In this document: positions 1 to 9,042 of the stretch, one piece after another
Position numbering within the stretch: the stretch's first letter is position 1
How the letters are laid out: the number at the start of each line of letters is the position of its first letter
Source of the DNA: Rhizobiaceae bacterium
Lineage (GTDB): Bacteria > Pseudomonadota > Alphaproteobacteria > Rhizobiales > Rhizobiaceae
NCBI GenBank assembly: GCA_017644005.1
Contig: JAEPMJ010000002.1
Span: 496,001 to 560,000, forward strand
DNA length: 64,000 nucleotides
Reading direction: 5' to 3'
The notes under the pieces: generated by a model
The model's database searches: none
Told to the model about the DNA's origin: nothing
Seen by the model: only the letters and a program-made list of their open reading frames with translations
Position numbers and translations under genes: made by a program

Positions 1-947
1 TCGGCTCCACCCGCGACAAGCCGGACGCGGCTTATTGCGAGCAGATTCTGGCCGGTCTGAAGAGGGCCGATGCGTCTGCGTTCATCTATATTGGCGGCAA
101 CGACACGGCGGGCACGCAGGCGATCCTCTCCGGAGCTTCGGGCGGCACCATCGCCTGCGTTCATGCACCCAAGACGATCGACAACGACCTGATGGAAAAC
201 GATCACACGCCGGGATTCATCTCGGCGGCGGAATTCGTGGCGGCCGCTTTCCTCAGCGTCGATCTCGACTTTCGCGCCCTTCCCGGCATCTATGTCGGCA
301 TCGTCATGGGCCGCCACGCCGGCTTTCTCACCGCCGCCGCCAGCGCGTGGCGGCTTGATGATAACGGCGGCCCCCATCTCATATACGTCCCCGAACGCGC
401 CTTCGACCGTGCACGTTTCGTCGATGACGTTCGTTCCGTCGTTGCGCGCCACGACCGCTGCATCGTTGCCATGTCGGAGGGTGTGTCAGGCGCAGATGGC
501 CGCTCCCTGGTCGAAAACCTCGTGCCTGCCGACATGCTGGAACGGGACGCCCACGGCAATATCCGCCTTTCCGGCACCGACCTCGGCCAGGCGATTGAGC
601 GTATACTCGCCGAAGATCTCTCCGGCACCCGCTCCCGCGTAGACACACTGGGTTATCTGCCGCGCGGAGCCATTTCCATGATCAGCGAAACCGACCAGCG
701 CGAGGCCTTTGAAGCCGGGCGTTTCGCGGTTGAAGTCGCCGAAAGCGGCAGCGGCTCGGTAGCGCTTCAATATTCCGGCGGCGAGACCAAACCGGCGCTG
801 GTGCCGCTCGAAAATGTTGCCGGCAAGACGCGCCACATGCCGATCGGCTTTCTGGATGCCGACGAAAACCGCGTCTCACGCCAGGGGATGGAGTATCTGG
901 AGCGGCTGCTACCGCGCCGGTTCGTGCCCGGGCGGCCTTTCGTCTGA
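1..947 (+). CDS. 6-phosphofructokinase, probably PPi-dependent (5' end outside window)
   Basis: Phosphorylates fructose 6-phosphate to the 1,6-bisphosphate in glycolysis (cytosol). Reading frame 3 is open from the first base to the TGA at 945-947, so about 314 codons are visible and the N-terminus, with the first nucleotide-binding loop, is missing. Seen: the PFK signature PKTIDNDL encoded at 168-191, GGND at 93-104, and the substrate-site block MGRHAGF at about 307-327. The family rule is that ATP enzymes have GGDG and PGTIDND, whereas PPi enzymes have a second acidic residue and PKTIDND, so a PPi donor is inferred. The Asn in GGND, where most PPi enzymes have Asp, is slightly unusual. Family assignment is safe; the phosphoryl donor is likely but not certain. 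Confidence 0.93.
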   Translation, partial: GSTRDKPDAAYCEQILAGLKRADASAFIYIGGNDTAGTQAILSGASGGTIACVHAPKTIDNDLMENDHTPGFISAAEFVAAAFLSVDLDFRALPGIYVGIVMGRHAGFLTAAASAWRLDDNGGPHLIYVPERAFDRARFVDDVRSVVARHDRCIVAMSEGVSGADGRSLVENLVPADMLERDAHGNIRLSGTDLGQAIERILAEDLSGTRSRVDTLGYLPRGAISMISETDQREAFEAGRFAVEVAESGSGSVALQYSGGETKPALVPLENVAGKTRHMPIGFLDADENRVSRQGMEYLERLLPRRFVPGRPFV

Positions 948-1235
948 GCGGCTCGGCGCCAAGTTTCACAGCTATTTGACATGCCGGAAAAGCCGGGCCA
1001 TTCAGCACCTTTCGCTGCGGCTTTGGCAAAATGCGGTCTCATTTTTTCCCGTTTTTCAAAAAAACAGTTCGAATTTTCGCGCATCGCAGCGCGCAATCGC
1101 TACAAGATATTCCCTTGAAGGCCGCTATCATGCGCTCGGGAACAACCTATCGGCCGGGCTCGGCTGGCGGCGACGTCATCCAGGAAGACCGCTCAACTCT
1201 CGTATGGTCGACAGACAACAAGAAGGAGGACTTAA

Positions 1236-2249
1236 ATGAAGCATTTCGTTCGCACTGCTGTTCTGGCGCTTGCTGCAACCGGCGCCAGCCTCAGCACGAC
1301 CGGCGCCGAAGAATGGCGCCTGAACAACTTCCTGCCGGAAACGCGCCCGGAAAGCGCGCAGATCGAGCAGTTCGCCGACGAGGTGAATGCGGCCCTGGCA
1401 GACAAGGACTTCACCCTCACCGTCTATAGCGGCGGTTCGCTCGGTCTCAAGAACACCGACCTTCTGCGCGTGATACCCACCGGCGCGGTCGAGATGAGCC
1501 TTATGTGGTCAAACTACCTGGGGCGCGACGCACCTGCCCTTGGCTCGGTATTCGTGCAGGGCGCGATCAGCACCGTGGAAGAGCTGAAGGCGGTGCTGCC
1601 GGAGGTTCAGAAGATCTACGCCGAAGAATATGACGAATGGGGCGTGTCCACCGTTGGATATGTCGCCATCCCCACACTTTCGGTCTCGGTTTTCTGCCGC
1701 GACGAACCCGTCAACACACTTGAGAAGCTGAAAAACGTCAAGCTGCGCGTGTGGGCGCGCGAACAGGTGGAGACCTTCACCAAGCTGGGCGTCGCTGCGC
1801 AGATCGTACCGCAGGAGGAGCTCTATGTTGCCCTCAAGACCGGCGTTGTCGATTGCGCTCTCTATCCCGCGCTCTATGCGCACACCATCTCGCTGCAGGA
1901 AGTGACGTCCCACGCATCGTTCATCTACCCCATGGCATCCGCGCCTTACACGCTCGGAGTGGCCGACGACCGCTGGGACAACACCGACGAGGAGATCAAG
2001 GCTGCCATCACCAAGGCGGCACAGGATCTTTGGGATCGCACCAACCAGTATGACAAGGACCTGGAGCTTGAGTTGCAGGCACGCGAGAAGCTGGTCGAAG
2101 CGGGCATCACCTGGGGCGAGGACTTTCCGGAAGCCGACCGGCAAAAGTTCCTCGAGGCAGTGTCTGCCACATGGCAGATGCTGGCTGAGGAAGCCGGCGG
2201 CAACGCTCTCGAATACCGCGAACGCGTGTTGAAGGCGCTCGGACGCTAG
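1236..2249 (+). CDS. dctP: TRAP transporter substrate-binding protein, DctP family
   Basis: Periplasmic receptor that delivers a carboxylate-type ligand to the DctQM permease encoded directly downstream. The 337-residue product starts with a basic n-region, a hydrophobic core and a probable cleavage site near residue 24 (TGA/EEW). The mature part has DctP features, including GGSLG near residue 67, the alternating alpha/beta pattern and a conserved Arg in KLRVWAR that normally binds the ligand carboxylate. The start is fixed by a near-perfect Shine-Dalgarno, AAGGAGGA at 1223-1230, five bases before the ATG. Seven bases separate it from dctQ. The 288 bases upstream hold no recognisable gene. 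The ligand cannot be read from the sequence. Confidence 0.93.
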   Translation: MKHFVRTAVLALAATGASLSTTGAEEWRLNNFLPETRPESAQIEQFADEVNAALADKDFTLTVYSGGSLGLKNTDLLRVIPTGAVEMSLMWSNYLGRDAPALGSVFVQGAISTVEELKAVLPEVQKIYAEEYDEWGVSTVGYVAIPTLSVSVFCRDEPVNTLEKLKNVKLRVWAREQVETFTKLGVAAQIVPQEELYVALKTGVVDCALYPALYAHTISLQEVTSHASFIYPMASAPYTLGVADDRWDNTDEEIKAAITKAAQDLWDRTNQYDKDLELELQAREKLVEAGITWGEDFPEADRQKFLEAVSATWQMLAEEAGGNALEYRERVLKALGR

Positions 2250-2256
2250 CGATCAC

Positions 2257-2799
2257 ATGACCCGGACCAGATCGGTCTTTGCGCGGGGGCTGGAATATCT
2301 GGCCCTCGCCATGGCGGCGCTTTCGACCCTGTCGATGGTCGCCATTGTTGCCATCATCGTCACAAGTGTGACGATGCGGCGCTTTGCCAATACGCCCCTC
2401 CATCTGACCGAGGACGTGGTGGGTCTGATGCTCAGCACGGCGCTGTTTCTGGCGCTGCCGCTCGTCACCCTTCGTTCGCAGCACATCCGGGTCACCATCG
2501 TCCTGGACGCGCTTGGACCGCGCTTCAGCGCGCTCATGCGCATTGCAGCCCTGCTCGTCGGCCTGGTGTTTTTTGGCTGGATTGTCTGGGTCTCCATTCC
2601 CTGGTTCGAATTCGCCTGGCTGCGCAATCTGAAAACCGAAACCGCCCGCATACTGCTTTATCCATGGATGGCGGCACTGCCGCTCTCGCTGGCAACGGTC
2701 TGGCTTATTTTCTTCGGCCGGCTGGTCGGGCTGCTGGAGCCCGAGCACGCTCCTGCGCGCGACGACATTTCCGACATCACTTCGGGCGGGGAGCGCTGA
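2257..2799 (+). CDS. dctQ: TRAP transporter small permease, DctQ family
   Basis: Small membrane subunit of the TRAP transporter, with four predicted membrane segments in 180 residues, the usual size for the family. Seen: hydrophobic stretches near residues 12-37, 50-70, 88-110 and 128-150, with the typical LVTLRSQHIRV-like loop after the second segment. The ATG at 2257 follows dctP by seven bases, and dctM begins two bases after this stop, so the three genes form one transcription unit. DctQ usually acts with DctM as a tight membrane complex driven by a sodium or proton gradient; that part is family knowledge. Confidence 0.9.
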   Translation: MTRTRSVFARGLEYLALAMAALSTLSMVAIVAIIVTSVTMRRFANTPLHLTEDVVGLMLSTALFLALPLVTLRSQHIRVTIVLDALGPRFSALMRIAALLVGLVFFGWIVWVSIPWFEFAWLRNLKTETARILLYPWMAALPLSLATVWLIFFGRLVGLLEPEHAPARDDISDITSGGER

Positions 2800-2801
2800 C
2801 C

Positions 2802-4091
2802 GTGTTCTGGACGACCTTGATCGGAACGCTGGTGCTCGCCGCATCGACAGGTGTTGCCCTTGGTGCGGCGCTCGGCCTCACCGGGCTGATCCTGCTCCAC
2901 GTCTATTCCAACGGCGCCACTTCGCTGGCTGTCGACAGTATCTGGAGTGTGTTCAACTCCTTCACGCTGAGCGCGGTGCCACTGTTTATCCTGATGGGCG
3001 AAATTCTCCTGCGCTCAGGCGTCAGCAATCGCGCCTATGCCGCGTTCTCTCCCTTGTTCCGGAGAGTGCCCGGCGGGTTGCTGCACACCAACATCGCTGT
3101 CTGCACTCTGTTCGGGGCAGTCAGCGGATCGAGCCTCTCCACTGCGGCGGCGGTCGGTTCGGTCGCCTATCCCGAGATGACACGGCGCGGCTACAACAAG
3201 GATGTCATCGTAGGCAGCCTGGCCGGCGGCGGCACGCTCGGCCTGCTCATCCCGCCAAGCCTGTCATTTCTGATCTATGGGGCGCTGACCGAGACCTCGA
3301 TCGGGCAGCTTTTCGTGGCCGGCATCCTCCCTGGGATCATGGTCGCGGCCATGTTCATGACCTACATCTTCTTCAAGGCGCTGCGCGACCCGAGCGTTGC
3401 CCCGCCCGACCCCGTCCGCAGAAGCGCATGGCAGGTCTTTCTGGGTTTCGGACAGATCTGGCCGTTGCTGGCGCTGATCGGTGCGGTGATCGGCAGCATC
3501 ATCGGCGGTCTGGCCACGCCCACAGAGGCTGCCGGACTAGGCGTCGTGCTGGCGGCGATCATCTCGTTTCTATGGGGCGACCTGACACTGAAGCGGCTGG
3601 TCGAAGCGACGTTCCGTTCGACCTTGCTCTTCGCCTCAATCGGCTTTGTGGTGCTGGGCGCGACAATTCTCGCCCAGTCCGTGAGCATTCTCGGCATACC
3701 TCAGCAGATACTGCTGTCGGTCGCCGAAAGCGGGCTGGACCGTTACAGCATTCTGCTCGTGGTTGTGATTATCTACCTGATCCTCGGCTGTTTCTTCGAT
3801 GGCCTGTCGCTGATGATCATGACCTTGCCGGTGGTCTTCCCATTGCTGACCGGACTCGACTTTCACCCTGTATGGGTCGGCGTGCTGATCACAATCGTCA
3901 TCGAAATCGGACAGGTCACCCCGCCGGTAGGCCTCAATCTCTCGGTGCTCGCCAGTCTCACCAACAACGAAGTCAGCCTTGGCCGCGTGGCCTGGGCGAC
4001 CGTCCCCTACTGGCTGGCCCATCTGTTGGCGATCGCCGTGCTCACGGCCTTCCCTGCAATCGCGCTATTTCTGCCTGACCTGCTTTTCTGA
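2802..4091 (+). CDS. dctM: TRAP transporter large permease, DctM family
   Basis: Large membrane subunit that carries the translocation path of the TRAP transporter. The frame is open well upstream, inside dctQ, but the GTG at 2802 gives the normal DctM start (VFWTTLIGT) and a GGGGAG ribosome site lies about ten bases before it. The product is 429 residues with about 12 membrane segments. Typical blocks are seen: GAVSGSS near residue 105, the LLIPPS loop near 150, and GQVTPPVG near the C-terminus. It ends ten bases before the OsmC-type gene, which probably shares its transcript. Substrate unknown. Confidence 0.93.
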   Translation: MFWTTLIGTLVLAASTGVALGAALGLTGLILLHVYSNGATSLAVDSIWSVFNSFTLSAVPLFILMGEILLRSGVSNRAYAAFSPLFRRVPGGLLHTNIAVCTLFGAVSGSSLSTAAAVGSVAYPEMTRRGYNKDVIVGSLAGGGTLGLLIPPSLSFLIYGALTETSIGQLFVAGILPGIMVAAMFMTYIFFKALRDPSVAPPDPVRRSAWQVFLGFGQIWPLLALIGAVIGSIIGGLATPTEAAGLGVVLAAIISFLWGDLTLKRLVEATFRSTLLFASIGFVVLGATILAQSVSILGIPQQILLSVAESGLDRYSILLVVVIIYLILGCFFDGLSLMIMTLPVVFPLLTGLDFHPVWVGVLITIVIEIGQVTPPVGLNLSVLASLTNNEVSLGRVAWATVPYWLAHLLAIAVLTAFPAIALFLPDLLF

Positions 4092-4101
4092 GGAAGCAAC
4101 C

Positions 4102-4497
4102 ATGAAGATCAGACCCAAGAAATTCGGCCCCGTAATCACACGGTTCAGCGACCAGTCCGAAGTCACATTCGCTATCGGCGAGGACGGCACGGCGTCACCG
4201 CACCCGCCGGTCGATACGCCGGTCGACATGCTGCTGGCGTCGGTCGGGCATTGCATGGTGAAATCGGTCATCATCGTCACAAAGGGCGACAAGCTCGAAA
4301 CCGGACCTTTCAGTGTGTCCGTGGTTGGCGAAAAGGCGCTGGACCTTCCCGGCCGGCTTCAAAGCGTTCGTTGCGAGGTAAGTGGCATCGCAGATTGGGC
4401 GCCCGACGGAGAGGCTGACATCATCGCACGAGCGAAAGCGATGTGTACCGTCAGCAACACGCTCAATTGCGAGGTGACCGCCAGCGCCGCAGCCTAG
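4102..4497 (+). CDS. OsmC/Ohr-family protein
   Basis: Members of this family are small dimeric thiol peroxidases or thiol-dependent redox proteins. The product is 131 residues, the usual length, beginning at the ATG at 4102 after GAGGAAGC. The frame continues upstream through dctM, but no start there fits the family. The two OsmC positions carry cysteine: Cys51 in ASVGHCM and Cys115 in AKAMCTV, matching the peroxidatic/resolving pair. Two further cysteines (91 and 123) are present. It lies ten bases after dctM in the same direction, so it is probably the last gene of the TRAP operon. Which peroxide or sulfur compound it handles is unknown. Confidence 0.85.
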   Translation: MKIRPKKFGPVITRFSDQSEVTFAIGEDGTASPHPPVDTPVDMLLASVGHCMVKSVIIVTKGDKLETGPFSVSVVGEKALDLPGRLQSVRCEVSGIADWAPDGEADIIARAKAMCTVSNTLNCEVTASAAA

Positions 4498-4527
4498 TTG
4501 GGTATATTGACGTCTTCGCTGGTTTGT

Positions 4528-4555
4528 CCTCCACGGCTTGCGAAGCAAGCGGAGG
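4528..4555 (-). other. Stem-loop just 3' of tRNA-Gln
   Basis: CCTCC (4528-4532) pairs with GGAGG (4551-4555), and GCTTGC (4536-4541) with GCAAGC (4545-4550), around a GAA loop with a three-base bulge. On the minus strand it follows the encoded CCA end of the tRNA by one base. There is no U-run, so it is more likely a 3' processing or protective structure than a classic intrinsic terminator. Confidence 0.5.
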
Positions 4556-4556
4556 C

Positions 4557-4631
4557 TGGCTGGGGCGGCTGGATTCGAACCAGCGCATGACGGTACCAAA
4601 AACCGTTGCCTTACCGCTTGGCTACGCCCCA
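4557..4631 (-). tRNA. tRNA-Gln (anticodon TTG)
   Basis: Read on the minus strand this folds as a full cloverleaf of 75 bases including an encoded CCA. The acceptor stem pairs TGGGGCG with CGCCCCA. The anticodon stem ACGGT/ACCGT encloses the loop TTTTGGT, with anticodon TTG at 4597-4599. The T arm is GCTGG-TTCGAAT-CCAGC. The unpaired-type U1 start with G2-C71 pairs is typical of glutamine tRNAs and of GlnRS or GatCAB recognition. It reads CAA codons, and CAG by wobble. Confidence 0.97.
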
Positions 4632-4643
4632 TCGATGCGGCCG

Positions 4644-4658
4644 GCGGGCTGAGCCCGC
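4644..4658. other. GC-rich hairpin between TMEM43-like gene and tRNA-Gln
   Basis: GCGGGC (4644-4649), a TGA loop and GCCCGC (4653-4658) form a perfect six-pair stem. It lies downstream of the stop of the minus-strand gene at 4718 and 13 bases upstream of the tRNA 5' end. It may end or process the upstream transcript. No U-run follows, so this is weak evidence for termination. Confidence 0.3.
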
Positions 4659-4717
4659 GTCAGGCGCGCACGCTTTACCCTTATTCGATTGCAAGGTCCA
4701 GTCGTACAGCGCCCACA

Positions 4718-5905
4718 TTAACCGCCTTCGGCAGCGGCTTCACCACCGCTCTGCGCCTCCCGCTTTTTGCCAAGATATGAAACGCCGTAGAAAATTCCGG
4801 CGCCCACAACCAGGATGATGAGCGCCAGCACCGGACGATACCAGAACCACGCAATGGCAATAGTGATGGACCCCACCAGTGCCGCCAGTGCGAATGCGAC
4901 AAGCCCGGTGCCCATGCGCACGATCCGCCCCAGAAACGGGATGACGTCCGCGACCACGCCGATCGGCGCCAGGAGCAGGCCGAACGCAATGCCGAGAAAC
5001 ACAAGACCTAATATCCGCAGCACCCAGGTGAGCACCGTATTCCCCGTAACGGCATCGGCAAACATCTCTTCAGCCGGCACGATGCCATTGTCCACCATCA
5101 GAAGCTTGTCGCCCGCCGCCGTCTGGTAAGCGTCGAAGCTGGTACCCTGCTGCTCTCCAATCACACTGATAGGGCCCAACGGCACAAGCGAGTAGCCGAT
5201 GCGATAGTCGCCGACGCGCGGGCGGCTCGGATCGTAGGAGATGTAGATACGCCCGTCGAGCGCCGACACCGGCTGATTGCCGCCGGTTGCCACCCGCACT
5301 GCGTCGATCACATCCGGCCCAACCGGCACGTCGCGCGCGCCGCCTATGCGGCCAATGACATTCGCCTCGAGATCGAATGCGCCGAGTTTGGCGGCAGAAA
5401 TCTGAAAGCTCTGGCTTTCGATGTTCATCGGCGGGTTCTGGTGGCCGTCCGGCTGCCTGAAACCTGCAGAGCTTATCGGCACTGACGACCAGTCCCGCGC
5501 ATAGGAATAGGTAGTGACTGTTTCCTCGCCGCCGCCGAGTTTGGTCTCGGTCTTGGAGGAGGCCGTTTCCTTCCACTGATACATTTCGACATTGCGCCGC
5601 AGCCGCACGCCACTGGTGGTGACGCCGAACGCAGTATCGGTGAGGCTTTCCTGCGTCTCCACCGTGCCGGTGACATGAACCAGCTTGCCTTCGTGCGCAG
5701 GGTTCACCGCCTCAGTGGAGATCGAGGCGACGATACCCGCGCCCTCGGCCAACGAGCGCGCGGTGGTGACCGCCCTGCCCTCGTTCCAGAATAGCAGCAG
5801 CACCATGCCAACGAGCAGAACCAGACCGAACACGATGCCGCCGACTGAGCGCCGCAGCCTGCCGAACCAGGAAACCGAAGTGGTTTCGGTATAGTGATCG
5901 CTCAT
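4718..5905 (-). CDS. TMEM43-like membrane protein
   Basis: A 395-residue integral membrane protein. Seen: a short cytosolic N-terminus ending in FGRLRRS, a first membrane segment at about 23-42 followed by FWNEGRA, then a large soluble domain of about 240 residues, then three or four membrane segments clustered at about 285-375, and a Lys/Glu-rich tail. This layout, with the NEGRAV motif after the first helix and the W-K-E motif in the soluble part, is that of the TMEM43/LUMA family, whose bacterial members have no defined role. It stands alone, transcribed towards the tRNA. Naming is fairly safe; function is unknown. Confidence 0.8.
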   Translation of the reverse strand: MSDHYTETTSVSWFGRLRRSVGGIVFGLVLLVGMVLLLFWNEGRAVTTARSLAEGAGIVASISTEAVNPAHEGKLVHVTGTVETQESLTDTAFGVTTSGVRLRRNVEMYQWKETASSKTETKLGGGEETVTTYSYARDWSSVPISSAGFRQPDGHQNPPMNIESQSFQISAAKLGAFDLEANVIGRIGGARDVPVGPDVIDAVRVATGGNQPVSALDGRIYISYDPSRPRVGDYRIGYSLVPLGPISVIGEQQGTSFDAYQTAAGDKLLMVDNGIVPAEEMFADAVTGNTVLTWVLRILGLVFLGIAFGLLLAPIGVVADVIPFLGRIVRMGTGLVAFALAALVGSITIAIAWFWYRPVLALIILVVGAGIFYGVSYLGKKREAQSGGEAAAEGG

Positions 5906-5976
5906 TGGGGCCCCTTTCGCTCGCGCTGCGCATCAAGGATAGCCGACCCGCGCAGGCTTCGCACGCTCTGAAAAAC

Positions 5977-7101
5977 TCAGTTGGCGGGCGCCGGTGCGAG
6001 AATACCGCCCATGGTCGGCTGGCTGACGCCGGTGGTCGTTGGGAAACTGAGCGGCAGTCCGCGTTTGGAACGCACCGCCAGAAATGCGAAGCACTCCGCT
6101 TCCACCGCATCGCCGCGCAAGCCGACATCTTCCGCTGCTACCGCCATAACGCGCGCACGCGCACTGATCTCGCGCATCAGCGTCGGGTTATGACGTCCAC
6201 CTCCGCACACGACCAACCGCTCGGGACGTATGGGCAGGAGATCGAGCGCCTTGCCAACGGCTGCCGCCGAAAAGGCGGTCAGAAGTGCTGCGCCGTTCGC
6301 CAGCGTCTCCCCTTCTGCCATCTCGGCAAGAAAGCTGAATCGATCGAGCGATTTAGGGTAGGGCATCATGAGATAGGGATGCCGCAGGAGCTCCTCCAGC
6401 CGAGCTTCGTTCACCCTGCCGCTCGCAGCAATCCTGCCATCTACATCCATTTCGGCACCGGTATGCTGCCGCACCCAGTCGTTGACCGGAGCATTCGCTG
6501 GACCTGTATCGCAGGCAACCATCGCCTCGCCGTCGCACCAGGTGATGTTGGCCACGCCACCAAGGTTGAGGATTGCCGTTTCACGCCCGGCCCCGATGCG
6601 CATGAGCAATGCGTGGTGGTAGACCGGCGCAAGCGGCGCGCCCTGCCCGCCGGCCGCGACGTCGGCGGAACGGAAATCATAGACGACACCTGCGCCGACA
6701 ATGCCTGCCATCAACGCGCCGTCGCCGAGTTGGCGCGTATTGCCCCGCTTGCCGCCCTGCGGCCCGGCATGCAGCACGGTCTGCCCGTGAAATCCGACGG
6801 CCGAGATGTCCGACGCCGTGAAATCATGATCAACGAGAAACGCGTTCACGGCGTCGGCCTGAGCCCGCGTCAGCGCAATCTCCGCCTCGCGAAATATCGC
6901 CGGTTCAGGGCCCTCGAAACCCCAGGCGCGTGCTGCGTCGAACGTGCGGAACAGCAGATCGCGCAACCCTTCGGGATAGGGCATCAGCGCATAAGGCCCG
7001 AACGCGTCCACCGTCTCACCGTCGGTACGGATCATCGCAACGTCGATATTGCCATCGAGCACCGTGCCGGTCATCAGGCCGATCGACCATTCTGGCGTCA
7101 T
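5977..7101 (-). CDS. anmK: Anhydro-N-acetylmuramic acid kinase family protein
   Basis: AnmK opens and phosphorylates 1,6-anhydro-MurNAc to MurNAc-6-phosphate in cell-wall recycling (cytosol). The 374-residue product has the ASKHA-kinase layout: phosphate loop [15 protein letters not shown] at residues 8-22, GFHGQTVLH near 110, NLGGVANIT near 190 and GGGRHNP near 306. Position 7101 (ATG) is preferred over an in-frame TTG at 7107, because it follows the carboxylase stop by two bases. The phosphate loop is [11 protein letters not shown] rather than the usual GLMSGTSLDG. No MurQ or amidase gene is nearby. It is the last gene of a fatty-acid-type catabolic operon, an odd place for a peptidoglycan recycling enzyme. 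Confidence 0.85.
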   Translation of the reverse strand: MTPEWSIGLMTGTVLDGNIDVAMIRTDGETVDAFGPYALMPYPEGLRDLLFRTFDAARAWGFEGPEPAIFREAEIALTRAQADAVNAFLVDHDFTASDISAVGFHGQTVLHAGPQGGKRGNTRQLGDGALMAGIVGAGVVYDFRSADVAAGGQGAPLAPVYHHALLMRIGAGRETAILNLGGVANITWCDGEAMVACDTGPANAPVNDWVRQHTGAEMDVDGRIAASGRVNEARLEELLRHPYLMMPYPKSLDRFSFLAEMAEGETLANGAALLTAFSAAAVGKALDLLPIRPERLVVCGGGRHNPTLMREISARARVMAVAAEDVGLRGDAVEAECFAFLAVRSKRGLPLSFPTTTGVSQPTMGGILAPAPAN

Positions 7102-7103
7102 GA

Positions 7104-9032
7104 TCAAACCTCGATTTCGACCAGCACGGTATGTGCCGTTACCTGCGCGCCCGGCTCGACATGCACCGCCGAAACCGTGCCGTCAACGATTGCCGGATGT
7201 CCGTGCTCCATCTTCATGGCCTCCAGCACCAGCAGGGTCTGGCCCCTGGTCACCGTGTCGCCCACCTTGGCCGCGACTGAAACCACAGTGCCGTTCATGG
7301 ATGCGCGCACCTTGCCATCGCGGGCCGCGTTTACGGTGACCTCAGGTGCAAAGGTGAGGTCGACGAAATCGTGGCTCCGCCCATCGAGATGCAGCCAAAT
7401 CGTGCCCTTCAAGACGATCAGAACAGCCTGCCGCGACCGCCTGCCTTCCTCGAAATGCACCGTATCACCGTCACGTCCAGTGACAGTGATCGAATGCACT
7501 TTTCCGCCGTCATGGATATCGCAGCGACCCTCGCCACGAGCGACAATGCGCGGCGTGTATACCTGCTCGCCACGCGCCAGCCTCATCGGCGCGGCGAAAC
7601 CCGGCGCAAGCGAGGTGTTCTCCGACGCGCGCATCAACGCCGCGGCTAGGCCGGCTATTGCGCGATCCTCACTCTCTCGGTCCGGCCTCAACTCGCCGCG
7701 GTAGTCTCCGATGAAAGCCGTCGTCGCCTTACCCGCTGCGAACATCGGGTGCCGAATGCAGTCGCGGAGAAATCCCTGATTGGTGCGCACGCCGAGCGCC
7801 TGCGTTTCGCCAAGTCCGGCGATCAGCTTCTGCCGCGCGGCTTCCCTGTCGGCGCCATGCGCAATCAGCTTGGCGATCATGGAATCGTAGAACGGCGGAA
7901 TATCCGCGCCGTCGCACAACGCGTGGTCTGTGCGGACAGTGCCGGCCGGTCGCCAGCGTGCCAGCCGGCCGCTCTGCGGCATGAAGCCATCTTCTGCGTC
8001 TTCCGCGCAGAGCCGCGCCTCGATTGCGTGGCCGGAGAAAGACACGTCGTCCTGGCTGACCGGCAGTGCCTCGCCACCGGCAATTCGCAATTGCAGCTCG
8101 ACGAGATCGAGTCCTGTGACGGCCTCCGTGACCGGGTGCTCGACCTGCAGCCTGGTGTTCATTTCCATGAAAAAGAACTGCCCGTCGCCATCGAGCAGAT
8201 ACTCGAACGTGCCCGCCCCCTCATAGCCGATCGCAAGTGCCGCCTTCACAGAAGCTTCGCCCATGCGGGCGCGCAGACCGGCATCGACGGCCGGCGACGG
8301 CGCCTCCTCGATCAGCTTCTGGTGCCGCCGCTGCACCGAACAGTCGCGTTCGCCGAGATGGATCGCGTTGCCGTGCCTGTCGGCCATGATCTGGATTTCG
8401 ACATGGCGCGGATTGACGATCGCGCGTTCCAGCAAAACCGTTCCGTCTCCGAAGGCCGACTTGGCTTCCGATTGCGCCGATCCAAGTTCCGTCTCGAACT
8501 CGGCTTCCGAATTCACCAACCGCATGCCGCGCCCGCCGCCGCCGGCCGTCGCCTTGATCATGATCGGGAAGCCGATCTCTTTCGCCTTCGCCAACAGCAC
8601 CAAGGGCGTCTGGTCGGAGCCGTCATAGCCGGGCACACAGGGGACACCCGCCGCTTCCATAAGTCGCTTGGCGGCCGCCTTGTCGCCCATATTGGCAATC
8701 GCCTCCGTCGGTGGACCCACGAAGATGATTCCAGCCTCGGCACAGGCAGCCGCCAGCGCCGGGTTTTCGGCCAGAAATCCGTAGCCCGGGTGAATCGCAT
8801 CCGCGGCTGTTGCACGCGCCGCCTCGATGATCGCATCGACCCGCAGATAGCTTTCGGAAGGCGCAGCACCGCCGATGCAGACCGCTTCATCGGCGCTCGT
8901 TACGTGAACCGCAGCGGCGTCAGCATCTGAATAAACGGCAACCGTGGCGATGCCCATCCGCCGCGCGGTGCGCATCACCCTGACGGCGATCTCGCCGCGA
9001 TTGGCGATCAGGAGTTTGGTGATCTTCGTCAC
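7104..9032 (-). CDS. Acyl-CoA carboxylase biotin-carrying (alpha) subunit
   Basis: Biotin carboxylase plus biotin carrier subunit of a two-subunit acyl-CoA carboxylase (methylcrotonyl- or geranyl-CoA type). Domain order over 642 residues: biotin carboxylase N-domain ([11 protein letters not shown] at about 9), ATP-grasp with GGGGRGM near 168, [11 protein letters not shown] near 291, BC C-domain, then a linker and a C-terminal biotinyl domain with LEAMKMEHG, in which Lys607 is the biotinylation site. The start is GTG at 9032, preceded by GAGGAAAC; an ATG one base out of register is followed at once by TGA. Ten bases separate it from the carboxyltransferase gene. The exact substrate is not readable. 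Confidence 0.93.
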   Translation of the reverse strand: MTKITKLLIANRGEIAVRVMRTARRMGIATVAVYSDADAAAVHVTSADEAVCIGGAAPSESYLRVDAIIEAARATAADAIHPGYGFLAENPALAAACAEAGIIFVGPPTEAIANMGDKAAAKRLMEAAGVPCVPGYDGSDQTPLVLLAKAKEIGFPIMIKATAGGGGRGMRLVNSEAEFETELGSAQSEAKSAFGDGTVLLERAIVNPRHVEIQIMADRHGNAIHLGERDCSVQRRHQKLIEEAPSPAVDAGLRARMGEASVKAALAIGYEGAGTFEYLLDGDGQFFFMEMNTRLQVEHPVTEAVTGLDLVELQLRIAGGEALPVSQDDVSFSGHAIEARLCAEDAEDGFMPQSGRLARWRPAGTVRTDHALCDGADIPPFYDSMIAKLIAHGADREAARQKLIAGLGETQALGVRTNQGFLRDCIRHPMFAAGKATTAFIGDYRGELRPDRESEDRAIAGLAAALMRASENTSLAPGFAAPMRLARGEQVYTPRIVARGEGRCDIHDGGKVHSITVTGRDGDTVHFEEGRRSRQAVLIVLKGTIWLHLDGRSHDFVDLTFAPEVTVNAARDGKVRASMNGTVVSVAAKVGDTVTRGQTLLVLEAMKMEHGHPAIVDGTVSAVHVEPGAQVTAHTVLVEIEV

Positions 9033-9042
9033 ATCGGTTTCC

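Noticed and set aside
976..1004. TTGACA at 976-981 as promoter of the TRAP operon
   Set aside because: No acceptable -10 element is found 16-18 bases downstream.
5905..7704. 599-codon open frame on the plus strand over anmK and the carboxylase gene
   Set aside because: It is antisense to two clear genes with strong family motifs, shows no domain, and long antisense frames are common in high-GC DNA.
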